A stretch of DNA of 64,000 nucleotides. Source: an uncultured Streptomyces sp. Lineage in GTDB: Bacteria > Actinomycetota > Actinomycetes > Streptomycetales > Streptomycetaceae. Location of the stretch: assembly GCF_947488945.1 (NCBI RefSeq), contig NZ_CANLBS010000025.1, forward strand, positions 1 to 64,000. The letters run 5' to 3'. A program made the translations under genes and the position numbers. Positions 19,069 to 28,170 of this stretch are shown one piece after another. The notes beneath the pieces are model-generated. The model was not told the DNA's origin. It ran no database searches and saw only the letters and a list, made by a program, of their open reading frames with translations. Position 1 is the first letter of the stretch; each line of letters begins with the position of its first letter.

Positions 19069-19872
19069 TCAGGCAGGGACGGGGCCCGACTGGCAGCGGG
19101 GGCACCAGTAGGTGGGGCGCCCGTCGCGCTCGGCGTTGCGGATCGGCGTGCCGCACCGGAGGCAGGGGCGCCGGGCGCGCCCGTAGACGTACAGGCGGTC
19201 GTGGGCGCGGTGGAGCGCGGCGGCGGGGCGGGTGGTGGTGCGGTTCGGGAGGTCGCGGTTGGCCTCCAGGAGGTGCTTGGCGGCGTTGACGAGCCGGCCG
19301 AGCGTGTCCTCGGAGAGGTCGCCCACCGGAAGCCACGGGGTCGCGCGGGCCAGGAAGCAGAGCTCGCACGCGAAGACGTTGCCGATGCCGGCGAGATTGC
19401 GCTGGTCCAGCAGGGCTTCGACGAGCGGGCGGCCGGGGGCGGCGCGCAGCCGCCGCAGGGCCTCGGGCGCGTCCCAGTCCGGGCCCAGCAGGTCGGGGCC
19501 GAGGTGTCCGACCACCGAGTCCTCGTCCTCGGTGCGGAGCAGTTCGAGGACCGGCAGCCGGTACCCCACCGCGGTCCGCTCGGTGTTGCCGAGCACGGCC
19601 CGGATCTGGTGCGCGGGTCCGCCGCGCCAGCGTTCGCCCGCCTCGAAGACGCGCCAGGCGCCGTCCATCCGCAGATGACTGTGGAGGGTCAGGCCACCCT
19701 CCACCCGGGTCAACAGGTGCTTGCCGCGCGGGGTCACGTCGAGCACCTTTCGTCCGGTCAGGTCCGAGGTGGCGAAACGGGGGACCCGGAGGTCCGCGAC
19801 GGTCAGTACCTTGCCGGCGAGCGCGGTGTCCAGGCGTTTGGCCGTCCGCGCGACGGTGTCTCCTTCGGGCAT
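19069..19872 (-). CDS. endonuclease VIII / Fpg-family DNA glycosylase
   Basis: The product is 267 aa and removes oxidised bases, nicking at the abasic site. MPEGDTV at the N terminus places the catalytic P2-E3 pair as in Nei proteins (Fpg has PELPEV). Helix-two-turn-helix motif QRNLAGIGNVFACE sits mid-protein. The C terminus has a zinc finger with CxxC (CLRCG) and CxxC (CPRCQ). ATG at 19872. It follows lhr by 58 bp on the same strand, so helicase and glycosylase are probably co-transcribed, a repair pairing common in actinobacteria. Confidence 0.9.
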   Translation of the reverse strand: MPEGDTVARTAKRLDTALAGKVLTVADLRVPRFATSDLTGRKVLDVTPRGKHLLTRVEGGLTLHSHLRMDGAWRVFEAGERWRGGPAHQIRAVLGNTERTAVGYRLPVLELLRTEDEDSVVGHLGPDLLGPDWDAPEALRRLRAAPGRPLVEALLDQRNLAGIGNVFACELCFLARATPWLPVGDLSEDTLGRLVNAAKHLLEANRDLPNRTTTRPAAALHRAHDRLYVYGRARRPCLRCGTPIRNAERDGRPTYWCPRCQSGPVPA

Positions 19873-19930
19873 GGCTCCATCCTGCGGCAGGGAGTCCTGG
19901 GTGGCGGCTGTGCGAAGGTCGCCCTTCCGG

Positions 19931-22900
19931 TCAGGCGCGCAGGCGCAGCCCTCTCGGGGTGGCGAGGAAGCCCGCGGCCTCCAGGGTCCGGCCCAGCGGC
20001 GACGTGAGCGAGGAGACACCGTTGGTGCGCTCGACCGTCACCGTGCCCAGCGAGCCCGCGCGGGCGGCCGCGGCGAGGGCCTCGGCCCCCGCCAGGAGGG
20101 CGGGGGAATCGGGATCGGTGGCCCAGGAGAGCAGGGTCTTGCCGCCGCGTTCCATGTAGAGCGTCAGTTCGCCGTCGACGAGGACGACCAACGACCCGGC
20201 CTTCCGCCCCGGTTTGTGCCCGGCGCCCTCCGGGGACTCCGGCCACGGCAGCGCCGCGCCATAGGCGTTGGCGGGGTCCGCCGCGGCCAGGACCAGCGCC
20301 CGCCCCGCCGAGCCGGGGTCCTGGCGGTCCCGGGCCGTGGACGAGGCCCGCAGCCGGTCGACCGCCCCCTCGACGGCGAACTGCGCGGCCCCCAGCCCCT
20401 CCACGACGTAACCGCGCCGGGCCTGTCCGTTGTCCTCGAAGGCGGAAAGCACCCGGTAGACCGCGGAGAAGCCGCCCGCCACCCCCTCCGCCTGCACCGC
20501 GCCGCGGGTCACCACGCCGTGCCGGTCCAGGAGCGTCCGGGCCAGTGCGTGGGCGCGCTGGGTCGGTTCCCGTTCCGGCGGCGGCAGCAGCGACCAGCGG
20601 CCGGAGACCGTGGGCGGACCCGTACGCGAGACCGGTCGGGCGGAGGCGGCGAGGGAGCCGTAACGGCCCCGCGGCACCGCACGTCTGGCCCGGTGCGCGG
20701 TGGAACCCGCGGTGCGTCCCGAGCCGAGCAGCGCACGCAGCGGGGCGAGCGTGTCGTTGGTGAGCCGGCCCGACCACGCCAGATCCCAGACGGCGTCGGC
20801 CAACTGCGGGTCCGTGCACTCCGGATGGGTGGTGGCGCGGACCTGGTCGGCGATCTGCCGGAAGAACAGGCCGTACCCGCCGGACAGGACGGTCAGGACC
20901 GACTCGTGCAGGGCGGACAGCTCCAGCGGATGCGGCGGGGGAAGCAGCAGCGGGGCATGGTCGGCCGGGTAGAGGGAGATCCAGCCGTCCTTGCCCGGCA
21001 GCGAACCGGCCCCGGCCCACAGGACCTCCCCGGTGGTCGTGAGTTCGTCGAGCAGGGCGGGGGTGTAGCCCATGACCCGGTTCGGCAGGATCAGCTTCTC
21101 CAGCGCGGAGGCGGGCACCGGCGCGCCCTGCAACTGCTCGACCGCGCGGGCCAGACCGTCGATCCCGCGCAGGCTGTTGTCGGCCAGGTGCTGCCACTGG
21201 GGGAGGAAGGTGGCCAGCGCGGCCGGAGGCACCGGTTCCAGTTCGTGCCGGAGGGCGGCGAGCGAACGGCGGCGCAGCCGGCGCAGCACCGTCGCGTCGC
21301 ACCACTCCTGGCCGATGCCCGCGGGGTGGAACTCGCCCTGGACGATGCGGCCGCCGGCCGCCAGTCGCTGCAGCGCGCCGTCGGTCACGGCGGTGCCGAG
21401 CCCGAATCGCTGGGCCGCCGCGGCCGAGGTGAACGGGCCGTGCGTGCGGGCGAAACGGGCCAGCAGGTCTCCCAGCGGGTCCTTGACCGGTTCGGTGAAC
21501 GCTTCGGGCACCCCGACGGGGAGAGCGGTGCCCAGCGCGTCGCGCAGCCGCCCCGCGTCCTCGATCGCCACCCAGTGGTCGGCCCCGGCGATCCGGACCC
21601 GGAGCGCACGGCGGGTCCGTTCCAGCTCTGTCGCCCACGTCCGCTCGGCGCCCCGCTCGGCCAGCTCGGCGTCGGTGAGCGGGCCGAGCACCCGCAGCAG
21701 GTCCGCGACCCCCTCGACGTCCTTGATCTTCCGGTCGTCGGTCAGCCACTGGAGCTCCCGCTCCAGCTCGGCCAGCACCTCGGGGTCGAGCAGTTCGCGC
21801 AGCTCGGCCTGGCCCAGCAGCTCGGCCAGCAGGTGCGAGTCCAGCGAGAGCGCCGCCGCCCGGCGTTCGGCCAGCGGGGAGTCGCCCTCGTACAGGAACT
21901 GGGCGACGTAGCCGAAGAGCAGGGAGCGCGCGAACGGTGAGGGCTCCTGGGTGGTGACCTCCACCAGGCGGATGCGGCGGGCTTCGAGATCGCCCATGAG
22001 TTCCGTGAGGCCGGGGACGTCGAACACGTCCTGGAGGCACTCGCGCACCGCCTCCAGGACGATCGGGAACGACCCGAACTCGGACGCCACCTGGAGGAGT
22101 TGGGAGGCGCGCTGGCGCTGCTGCCACAGCGGCGTCCGCTTGCCGGGGCTGCGCCGGGGCAACAGCAGCGCGCGGGCGGCGCATTCGCGGAACCGGGAGG
22201 CGAACAGCGCGGAGCCGCCCACCTGGTCGGTGACGATCTGCTGGACGTCGCCCTTGTCGAAGACGACGTCGGCGGCCCCCACCGGCGCCTGTTCGGCGTC
22301 GTACACCGGGTCCGCCGGGGACAGCCCCCGGTCCGGCGCCGGATCCGCGCCGGGGACGGGGTCGAAGTCGAGGAGGTCGAGACCCATCATGTCCGCGTCC
22401 GGCAGCCTCAGCACGATGCCGTCGTCCGCGTGCATCACCTGGGCGTCCATGCCGTACCGCTCACCGAGCCGGGCCGACAGCGCCAGCGCCCACGGGGCGT
22501 GCACCTGTGCGCCGAAGGGGGAGTGCACCACGACCCGCCAGTCGCCGAGTTCGTCCCGGAAGCGCTCGACCAGGATCGTCCGGTCGTCCGGCACGTGTCC
22601 GCATGCCTTGCGCTGCTCGTCGAGGTAGGACAGGACGTTGTCCGCGGCCCAGGCGTCCAGTCCGGCGGTGAGCAGCCTCAGCCGCCCGTCCTCCTCGGAC
22701 AGTCCGCCCAGCTCCCGGAGGAACGCGCCGAGCGCCCGGCCCAGTTCCAGCGGGCGGCCGAGCTGGTCGCCCTTCCAGAACGGCAGCCGTCCCGGCACAC
22801 CGGGCGCGGGGGAGACGAGGACCCGGTCGCGGGTGATGTCCTCGATCCGCCAGCTCGTCGTGCCGAGGGTGAAGACGTCGCCGACGCGGGACTCGTAGAC

Positions 22901-24592
22901 CATCTCCTCGTCGAGCTCGCCGACCCGGCCGCCGCCCTTCTTCGGGTCGGAACCGGCGAGGAAGACCCCGAACAGGCCGCGGTCGGGGATCGTGCCGCCG
23001 GAGGTGACCGCCAGCCGCTGCGCGCCGGGGCGGCCCGTGACGGTGCCCGCCACCCGGTCCCAGACCACCCGGGGGCGCAGTTCCGCGAACGCGTCCGACG
23101 GATACCGGCCCGCCAGCATGTCGAGGACGGAGTCGAAGGCGGACTCGGGCAGCGCGGCGAACGGGGCGGCCCGGCGGACCAGCGCCAGCAGGTCGTCGGC
23201 CTGCCAGACGTCCAAGGCCACCATCGCGACCAACTGCTGCGCCAGCACGTCCAGCGGGTTCGACGGCACGCGCAGCGCCTCGATCGCGCCGTCCCGCATC
23301 CGCTCCGTGACGACGGCGGCCTGCACCAGGTCCCCGCGGTACTTCGGGAAGACGACCCCGGTGGAGACCGCACCCACCTGGTGGCCGGCCCGGCCGACCC
23401 GCTGGAGCCCGGAGGCGACGGAGGGCGGCGACTCGACCTGGATCACCAGGTCGACGGCGCCCATGTCGATGCCCAGCTCCAGGCTCGAGGTGGCGACGAC
23501 GGCGGGCAGCCTGCCCGCCTTCAGGTCCTCCTCCACCTGCGCCCGCTGTTCCTTGGAGACCGACCCGTGGTGGGCGCGGGCCAGCAGCGGTGGGGCTCCC
23601 GCGGCCGCCCCGGACTGTGCCATGACCTCCGCGGGGGAGTGGGCGTCGGGCATGGGCTCGCCGGTCGCGCGTTCGTAGGCGATCTCGTTCAGGCGGTTGC
23701 ACAGCCGTTCGGCGAGCCGTCGGGAGTTGGCGAAGACGATGGTCGAGCGGTGCGACTGGACGAGGTCCGCGATCCGCTCCTCCACCTGGGGCCAGATCGA
23801 CGGCTTGTCCGCCGGGTCCGCGCCGCTGTCGGTGGCGGGCGAGCCGCCCAGCTCGCCGAGGTCCTCCACGGGGACGACCACCGACAGGTCGAACTCCTTG
23901 GTGGACGGCGGCTGCACGATCTCCACCCGCCGCTGCGGGGACAGGAAGCGCGCCACCTCGTCCACCGGGCGGACCGTCGCCGACAGCCCGATGCGCCGGG
24001 CCGGCCGGGGCAGCAGGGCGTCCAGCCGCTCCAGCGTCACCGCCAGATGGGCGCCGCGCTTGGTGCCGGCCACCGCGTGCACCTCGTCCAGGATCACCGT
24101 CTCGACCCCGGCGAGGGCGTCCCGTGCCGACGAGGTCAGCATGAGGAAGAGGGACTCCGGCGTGGTGATGAGGATGTCCGGCGGCCTGGTCACCATCGAC
24201 CGCCGCTCGGCGGCCGGGGTGTCGCCCGACCGGATGCCCACCCGCACGTCGGGCTCCGGCAGTCCGAGGCGCACCGCCTCCTGCCGGATGCCCGTCAGCG
24301 GCGAGCGGAGGTTGCGCTCGACGTCGACCGCGAGCGCCTTGAGCGGGGAGACGTACAGCACCCGGCAGCGCTTCTGCGCCTCGGCGGGCGGCGGCGCGGA
24401 CGCCAGTTGGTCGAGGGAGGCGAGGAACGCGGCCAGCGTCTTGCCGGAGCCGGTCGGCGCGACGACCAGCACGTCCGACCCCTCGGCGATGGCACGCCAG
24501 GCGCCCTCCTGCGCGGCCGTGGGCGCGCTGAAGGCACCGGTGAACCAGCCGCGGGTGGCGGACGAGAACGAATCCAGTGCAGAGCCGACCAT
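19931..24592 (-). CDS. lhr: ATP-dependent helicase Lhr (long form)
   Basis: The product is 1553 aa, close to the roughly 1500-residue actinobacterial Lhr, a superfamily 2 3'-5' helicase induced by DNA damage in mycobacteria. Walker A APTGSGKT is at about 45-52, the DEVH box near 170, SATVRP after it, and the second RecA domain has the ATSSLELGIDMG and QRVGRAGHQ motifs. The winged helix and the beta-barrel Lhr-core domain follow. The last 650 residues are the Lhr C-terminal extension. ATG at 24592 (MVGSALDSF) is taken rather than the upstream ATG at 24661, because the preceding 23 residues are not Lhr-like. Confidence 0.95.
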   Translation of the reverse strand: MVGSALDSFSSATRGWFTGAFSAPTAAQEGAWRAIAEGSDVLVVAPTGSGKTLAAFLASLDQLASAPPPAEAQKRCRVLYVSPLKALAVDVERNLRSPLTGIRQEAVRLGLPEPDVRVGIRSGDTPAAERRSMVTRPPDILITTPESLFLMLTSSARDALAGVETVILDEVHAVAGTKRGAHLAVTLERLDALLPRPARRIGLSATVRPVDEVARFLSPQRRVEIVQPPSTKEFDLSVVVPVEDLGELGGSPATDSGADPADKPSIWPQVEERIADLVQSHRSTIVFANSRRLAERLCNRLNEIAYERATGEPMPDAHSPAEVMAQSGAAAGAPPLLARAHHGSVSKEQRAQVEEDLKAGRLPAVVATSSLELGIDMGAVDLVIQVESPPSVASGLQRVGRAGHQVGAVSTGVVFPKYRGDLVQAAVVTERMRDGAIEALRVPSNPLDVLAQQLVAMVALDVWQADDLLALVRRAAPFAALPESAFDSVLDMLAGRYPSDAFAELRPRVVWDRVAGTVTGRPGAQRLAVTSGGTIPDRGLFGVFLAGSDPKKGGGRVGELDEEMVYESRVGDVFTLGTTSWRIEDITRDRVLVSPAPGVPGRLPFWKGDQLGRPLELGRALGAFLRELGGLSEEDGRLRLLTAGLDAWAADNVLSYLDEQRKACGHVPDDRTILVERFRDELGDWRVVVHSPFGAQVHAPWALALSARLGERYGMDAQVMHADDGIVLRLPDADMMGLDLLDFDPVPGADPAPDRGLSPADPVYDAEQAPVGAADVVFDKGDVQQIVTDQVGGSALFASRFRECAARALLLPRRSPGKRTPLWQQRQRASQLLQVASEFGSFPIVLEAVRECLQDVFDVPGLTELMGDLEARRIRLVEVTTQEPSPFARSLLFGYVAQFLYEGDSPLAERRAAALSLDSHLLAELLGQAELRELLDPEVLAELERELQWLTDDRKIKDVEGVADLLRVLGPLTDAELAERGAERTWATELERTRRALRVRIAGADHWVAIEDAGRLRDALGTALPVGVPEAFTEPVKDPLGDLLARFARTHGPFTSAAAAQRFGLGTAVTDGALQRLAAGGRIVQGEFHPAGIGQEWCDATVLRRLRRRSLAALRHELEPVPPAALATFLPQWQHLADNSLRGIDGLARAVEQLQGAPVPASALEKLILPNRVMGYTPALLDELTTTGEVLWAGAGSLPGKDGWISLYPADHAPLLLPPPHPLELSALHESVLTVLSGGYGLFFRQIADQVRATTHPECTDPQLADAVWDLAWSGRLTNDTLAPLRALLGSGRTAGSTAHRARRAVPRGRYGSLAASARPVSRTGPPTVSGRWSLLPPPEREPTQRAHALARTLLDRHGVVTRGAVQAEGVAGGFSAVYRVLSAFEDNGQARRGYVVEGLGAAQFAVEGAVDRLRASSTARDRQDPGSAGRALVLAAADPANAYGAALPWPESPEGAGHKPGRKAGSLVVLVDGELTLYMERGGKTLLSWATDPDSPALLAGAEALAAAARAGSLGTVTVERTNGVSSLTSPLGRTLEAAGFLATPRGLRLRA

Positions 24593-24659
24593 GTCCCCAT
24601 CGTGCACCCCACCACTGACAGAGGGCCGTGACGCGCCCCGGACCTGCGAGAATCGGCGC

Positions 24660-25529
24660 ATGGAGGCAGAACCGGGGCTGGACCGGAGCGCGGCGGAATG
24701 GGCCCGGCACTGGCGTCACGCGGAGCTGCCCGGACTCGATCTGCTCCGGGCCCGGTACGTGCGTCACACCTTTCCCCGCCACGCGCACGAGGGCTACGTC
24801 ATAGCGGCGGTCACCGGCGGGATCGAGGACGTGGGGACGCCGGACGGCCGGGTGCGCGCGGGCCCCGGCAGCGTCGTCCTGATCAATCCCGAGGTGCCGC
24901 ACAGCGCCCGTGCCGGCGGGCCGGAGGGCTGGGCCTACGCCACGCTGTACCCCTCCGCGCGGGTCGTCGGGGAGGTCGCCGCGGACCTGGCCGGGCCGCG
25001 CGGCACGGCCGGCTTCGGCGAGACGGCGGCGCACGACCCCGGACTCTCCCGGCTGGTCCTCGGGGTGCACCGGGCGGCGGAGGAGGGCGACGGGCTCGCG
25101 GCCGACAGTGTGCTCCGGGTCCTGGTGGCCCGTCTGCTGCGGCGGTACGGCACCAGCCTGCCGCAGGCCGGGCCGCGCACCGCGGGGGCCCGCGACGCGC
25201 TGCGGGCCCGTGCCCTGCTGGAGGAGCGCATGACGGAGCCGCCCACGCTGGAGGCGCTCGCGGCGGAGCTCACGACCAGCCCGTTCGCGCTGCTGAGGGC
25301 GTTCAAGAAGCAGTACGGACTGCCCCCGCACGCCTGGCTGACCGATGCCCGGGTACGCCGGGCCCGCCGTCTGCTCGACGCCGGCGTGACGCCCGCCGAC
25401 GCGGCGGTCCGGGTCGGGTTCGCCGACCAGCCGCACCTCAACCGTCACTTCACCCGGATCGTGGGGGTGCCGCCAGGCGCGTACCGGCGCGAGCGCGCGC
25501 CGGCGGGAACCCGGCCGTCCGCGGACTGA
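24660..25529 (+). CDS. AraC-family regulator with cupin sensor
   Basis: The product is 289 aa. An N-terminal AraC-type cupin (about 35-130, HTFPRHAHEGYVIAAVTGG and INPEVPHSARA) is joined to two C-terminal helix-turn-helix units (about 195-285; LEALAAELTTSPFALLRAFKKQYGLPPHAWL and AAVRVGFADQPHLNRHFTRIVGVPPGAYR). It lies 177 bp before and co-directional with azlCD, so it probably controls that exporter in response to an amino acid. It diverges from lhr with only 67 bp between start codons. ATG at 24660; GAGAAT ends about 7 bases before it, compatible with leaderless initiation. Confidence 0.88.
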   Translation: MEAEPGLDRSAAEWARHWRHAELPGLDLLRARYVRHTFPRHAHEGYVIAAVTGGIEDVGTPDGRVRAGPGSVVLINPEVPHSARAGGPEGWAYATLYPSARVVGEVAADLAGPRGTAGFGETAAHDPGLSRLVLGVHRAAEEGDGLAADSVLRVLVARLLRRYGTSLPQAGPRTAGARDALRARALLEERMTEPPTLEALAAELTTSPFALLRAFKKQYGLPPHAWLTDARVRRARRLLDAGVTPADAAVRVGFADQPHLNRHFTRIVGVPPGAYRRERAPAGTRPSAD

Positions 25530-25588
25530 CGGCGCACGCCGGCACCCGAGCCGGGGCCGCGCGCACCGGTTCGCCCGGAGCGCACGAC

Positions 25589-25657
25589 GGGGGCGTGGGA
25601 CGGGGCACACGGCGGGGGCGTGGGACCGGAGCGCGATGCGGGGCGTGGGACCGGAGC
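25589..25657 (+). repeat. three imperfect 25-26-bp direct repeats before azlC
   Basis: GGGGGCGTGGGAC or GGGGCGTGGGAC starts at 25589, 25614 and 25640. The last two copies share the longer core GGGGCGTGGGACCGGAGCGC. The array covers most of the space between the AraC stop and the azlC promoter and could be a multi-site operator or merely slippage-prone DNA. Confidence 0.7.
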
Positions 25658-25693
25658 GCAAGAACGTACAAGACCCGACCGGCGCCCGCCCCC

Positions 25694-25709
25694 TAGGGTC
25701 CGGACCGTG
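25694..25709 (+). promoter_or_regulatory. azlC -10 box and leaderless GTG
   Basis: TAGGGT (25694-25699) precedes the azlC GTG (25707) by exactly 7 bases, the geometry for transcription starting at the start codon. No -35 is obvious. No ribosome binding site is present, which agrees with leaderless translation. Confidence 0.5.
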
Positions 25710-26522
25710 GAAGACCAGAACACCCCCGCTCCCGCCCGGCCGGCCGGAGCGGCCTCCGGGCGGGCCCCCGCCCCGCCCCCGCCGGCCGCCACGGTCCCGG
25801 AGGGCCCCACCGACGCGACGGTCGTGCGCGACGCGCTCGGCGTCGGCATGGCCGTCGGCCTCTCCGGCTTCGCCTTCGGGGTGACGTCGGCCGGCTCCGG
25901 ACTCACACTCCTCCAGACCTGCGCGCTGAGCCTGTTCGTCTTCACCGGGGCCTCCCAGTTCGCCCTGGTGGGGGCACTCGCCGCGGGCGGCAACCCGTAC
26001 ACCGCGGCAGCCGGGGCCTTCTTCCTCGGCGTGCGCAACGCCTTCTACGGCCTGCGGCTCTCGCAACTCCTCGCCCTGCCGCGCGCGGTCCGGCCCTTCG
26101 CCGCCCACCTGGTGATCGACGAGAGCACGGCGGTCACCCTGCCCCAGCCCACCCGGCGGGCGGCCCGGATCGGGTTCACCGTCACCGGCCTCAGCCTCTA
26201 CGCGCTGTGGAACCTGACCACCCTCGCCGGAGCTCTCGGCGCCGAGAGGCTCGGCGACACCCGTGCCTGGGGGCTGGACGCGGCGGGCCCCGCGGTCTTC
26301 CTGGCCCTGCTCGCGCCGATGCTCAAGAGCGCCACGGAACGCCTCACCGCCGCCCTGGCCGTGGTGCTCCTGCTCGGGTCGCTGCCGGTCCTGCCGGCCG
26401 GCGTGCCGGTGCTCGCCGCCGCGCTCTCCGCGCCCGTCATGCTCTTCCTGACCGGGCGGAACGGCGGATCCGCCGCCCCGTCGGACCCCGCACACACGAC
26501 CGGACCGGGAGGCTCCGCATGA
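25707..26522 (+). CDS. azlC: AzlC-family branched-chain amino acid exporter subunit
   Basis: The product is 271 aa with about seven membrane helices after a 35-residue Pro/Ala-rich cytoplasmic lead. The sequence around GVTSAGSGLTLLQTCALSLFVFTGASQFALVG and the FFLGVRNAFYGLRLS segment is diagnostic of AzlC/BrnF, the large subunit of the two-component branched-chain amino acid or methionine exporters. The GTG at 25707 is chosen for the leaderless promoter geometry; a longer in-frame reading from 25620 would cross the direct repeats. The stop overlaps the azlD start by ATGA. Confidence 0.9.
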   Translation: MEDQNTPAPARPAGAASGRAPAPPPPAATVPEGPTDATVVRDALGVGMAVGLSGFAFGVTSAGSGLTLLQTCALSLFVFTGASQFALVGALAAGGNPYTAAAGAFFLGVRNAFYGLRLSQLLALPRAVRPFAAHLVIDESTAVTLPQPTRRAARIGFTVTGLSLYALWNLTTLAGALGAERLGDTRAWGLDAAGPAVFLALLAPMLKSATERLTAALAVVLLLGSLPVLPAGVPVLAAALSAPVMLFLTGRNGGSAAPSDPAHTTGPGGSA

Positions 26523-26824
26523 ACGTCTGGATCGCCGTCGGCCTCAGCGCGGCCGGCTGCTACCTCGCCAAGTACCTCGGTCTGCTCGTTCCCGCGTCCG
26601 CCCTGGAGAGGCCGGTCGTGCAGCGGCTCGCCGCGCTCCTGCCGGTGGCCCTGCTCGCCGCGCTGACCGCGCAGCAGACCTTCGGCGACGGCCGGGAACT
26701 CGTGCTCGACGCTCGGCTCGGCGGTCTCGCCGCCGCCGGACTCGCCCTCGTCCTGCGGGCCCCGTTCCTGGTGGTCGTGGCCGCCGCGGTGGCGGTCACG
26801 GCGGGCGTACGCGCGCTGGGCTGA
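26519..26824 (+). CDS. azlD: AzlD-family exporter small subunit
   Basis: The product is 101 aa with about four membrane helices and the AzlD/BrnE pattern (CYLAKYLGLLVPASALERP...LPVALLAALTAQQTF). It forms the exporter with AzlC; translation is probably coupled by the ATGA overlap. It ends only 8 bp before the end of the converging gene at 26833, leaving no room for a hairpin between them. Confidence 0.9.
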   Translation: MNVWIAVGLSAAGCYLAKYLGLLVPASALERPVVQRLAALLPVALLAALTAQQTFGDGRELVLDARLGGLAAAGLALVLRAPFLVVVAAAVAVTAGVRALG

Positions 26825-26832
26825 GGCGGCCG

Positions 26833-27756
26833 TCACCCGGCGGGCCGCCCGAGGTCGTCCCCGTACGCGCGCAGTGTCTCCAGGGCCCGCAGGGTCACCA
26901 GCGGGCGGGCCTCCAGGGCCGGACCCGGCGCCCACGACCGGTGCGGGGCGGGCCAGCCGCCGTCCTCCTGCTGGCCGGCCCGGAGCCGGTCCAGCGAGTG
27001 GGTCAACTCCTCGTCGGTGAACCAGCGTCGGGCGGTCGACCTGGGCGTACGGGCGTAGTCGTGGGGGTGGCGGAGACCGTCCGGCGTGCCGCAGCCGGTC
27101 TCGGCCTCCTCGCGCCCGCCCGCGTCCAGCACCACCAGGCCGCGCTGCCGCACCAACCGGCCGAGCCGGTCGGCCGCGGCTTCGGCCCGCGACCGGTCCG
27201 GCACCCCGTCGAGGAAGGCGACCGCCGCCTCGACCGCGTGCGGACGCGTCGGTTCCAGGGACTCCACCGCCGCCCAGCAGAAGTCCGTCGCGCGGAACAG
27301 CCACGCGTGCCACACCCGGTTGCGGTGCAGCAGTCCGACGATCGGACCGGTGGCCGTCAGGTCGGCCGGCGGGTCCTCGACGACCCGCACGGACGGGGCC
27401 GCCGGATAGCCGCGTTGCGTCGGCAACAGCGCGGGGAGCGCGCCCTCCCGCGTGGACGCCCCGCTGAGGTAGCGGCAGATCCGCTCCGCCCGCGGCCCCT
27501 CGCAACGGCCGATGGAATCGAGGACGCCCAGCGCGTGGGCGGTGTGCAGCGGCTGGCTCGGCGGACCGCGCAGGTCGGGTTCGAGGGCGTGCCCGTACCC
27601 GCCGTCCTCGTTGAGGTACGAGGCCAGCGCCGTGTCGACGGCGTCCGCCGAGCCGCCCAGGAAGAGGTGGGCGAACCGCCGCTGTTCGAGGACGCGGGCC
27701 GTCAGCCAGACGAACCGCTCCGCGCGGGCAAGGGTGTGACTTCCGGTTCCAGCCAT
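26833..27756 (-). CDS. terpenoid-cyclase-fold (alpha/alpha toroid) protein
   Basis: The product is 307 aa. Repeats of the prenyltransferase/squalene-cyclase type are visible (NEDGGYGHALEPDLRGP near 48-63, QEDGGWPAPHRSW near 265), and the spacing of helices fits an alpha/alpha barrel. No DXDD or zinc-ligand pattern of an active cyclase or prenyltransferase is seen, so the activity is unknown. ATG at 27756 is preferred: the longer frame lacks a ribosome binding site, while TACGGT lies 6 bases upstream, suggesting a leaderless start. It diverges from the DUF3046 gene by 80 bp. Confidence 0.7.
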   Translation of the reverse strand: MAGTGSHTLARAERFVWLTARVLEQRRFAHLFLGGSADAVDTALASYLNEDGGYGHALEPDLRGPPSQPLHTAHALGVLDSIGRCEGPRAERICRYLSGASTREGALPALLPTQRGYPAAPSVRVVEDPPADLTATGPIVGLLHRNRVWHAWLFRATDFCWAAVESLEPTRPHAVEAAVAFLDGVPDRSRAEAAADRLGRLVRQRGLVVLDAGGREEAETGCGTPDGLRHPHDYARTPRSTARRWFTDEELTHSLDRLRAGQQEDGGWPAPHRSWAPGPALEARPLVTLRALETLRAYGDDLGRPAG

Positions 27757-27836
27757 GGACCGACCGTAGGACGGCGGAACGCTCCGCATGAGCCCTTGCG
27801 GGTCGGTTGCACTCTCAGGGGCGGGATACTGGAGGC

Positions 27837-28031
27837 ATGCGGTTGACGATTTTCTGGGAGCGGATGGCGGAGCATTTCGGTGCGGCGTACGCGGACTCCT
27901 TCGCGCGCGACCATGTGATGGCCGAACTCGGCGGTCGTACGGTGCACCAGGCACTGGCGGACGGCTGGGACGCCAAGGACGTGTGGCGCGGTGTCTGCGC
28001 GGCCGTGGGCGTGCCCGCCGACCGCCGCTGA
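27837..28031 (+). CDS. DUF3046 family protein
   Basis: The product is 64 aa. The sequence MRLTIFWERM...FG..YA.SFARDHVMAELGGRTV.QAL..G..AK.VWRGVC matches the small DUF3046 proteins found upstream of recA across actinobacteria. Function is unknown; the regular position next to recA suggests a link to DNA repair, but that is inference. ATG at 27837 has GGAGG (27830-27835) close by and a GATACT -10 at 27825-27830, so the leader would be very short. Confidence 0.85.
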   Translation: MRLTIFWERMAEHFGAAYADSFARDHVMAELGGRTVHQALADGWDAKDVWRGVCAAVGVPADRR

Positions 28032-28069
28032 CGGTCCCGGCACCGGCACCGGACGCTCCCGCCCCCTGC

Positions 28070-28111
28070 CGGCCGGCGGCCGTTTTGTGGCGGACGCCGC
28101 CCGGCAGGGGG
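28070..28111 (+). terminator. DUF3046 gene terminator
   Basis: CGGCC/GGCCG (28070-28074, 28078-28082) is followed by TTTT (28083-28086), a short rho-independent terminator. A larger alternative pairing, CCCCCTGCCGG (28062-28072) with CCGGCAGGGGG (28101-28111), encloses it. The same core, GGCCGGCGGCCGTTTTG, recurs at 48037-48053. Confidence 0.7.
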
Positions 28112-28170
28112 ACGCCTTCCGGTCACCGGGGCGGGCACGGGCCGTCGCCGCGGTAGGCGAGACTGGTCGG

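Noticed and set aside
22461-26495. 1344-residue minus-strand frame across lhr, araC and azlC
   Set aside because: It crosses three well-supported genes and two strands of coding evidence. Its composition is Arg/Gly/Pro-rich and it has no domains.
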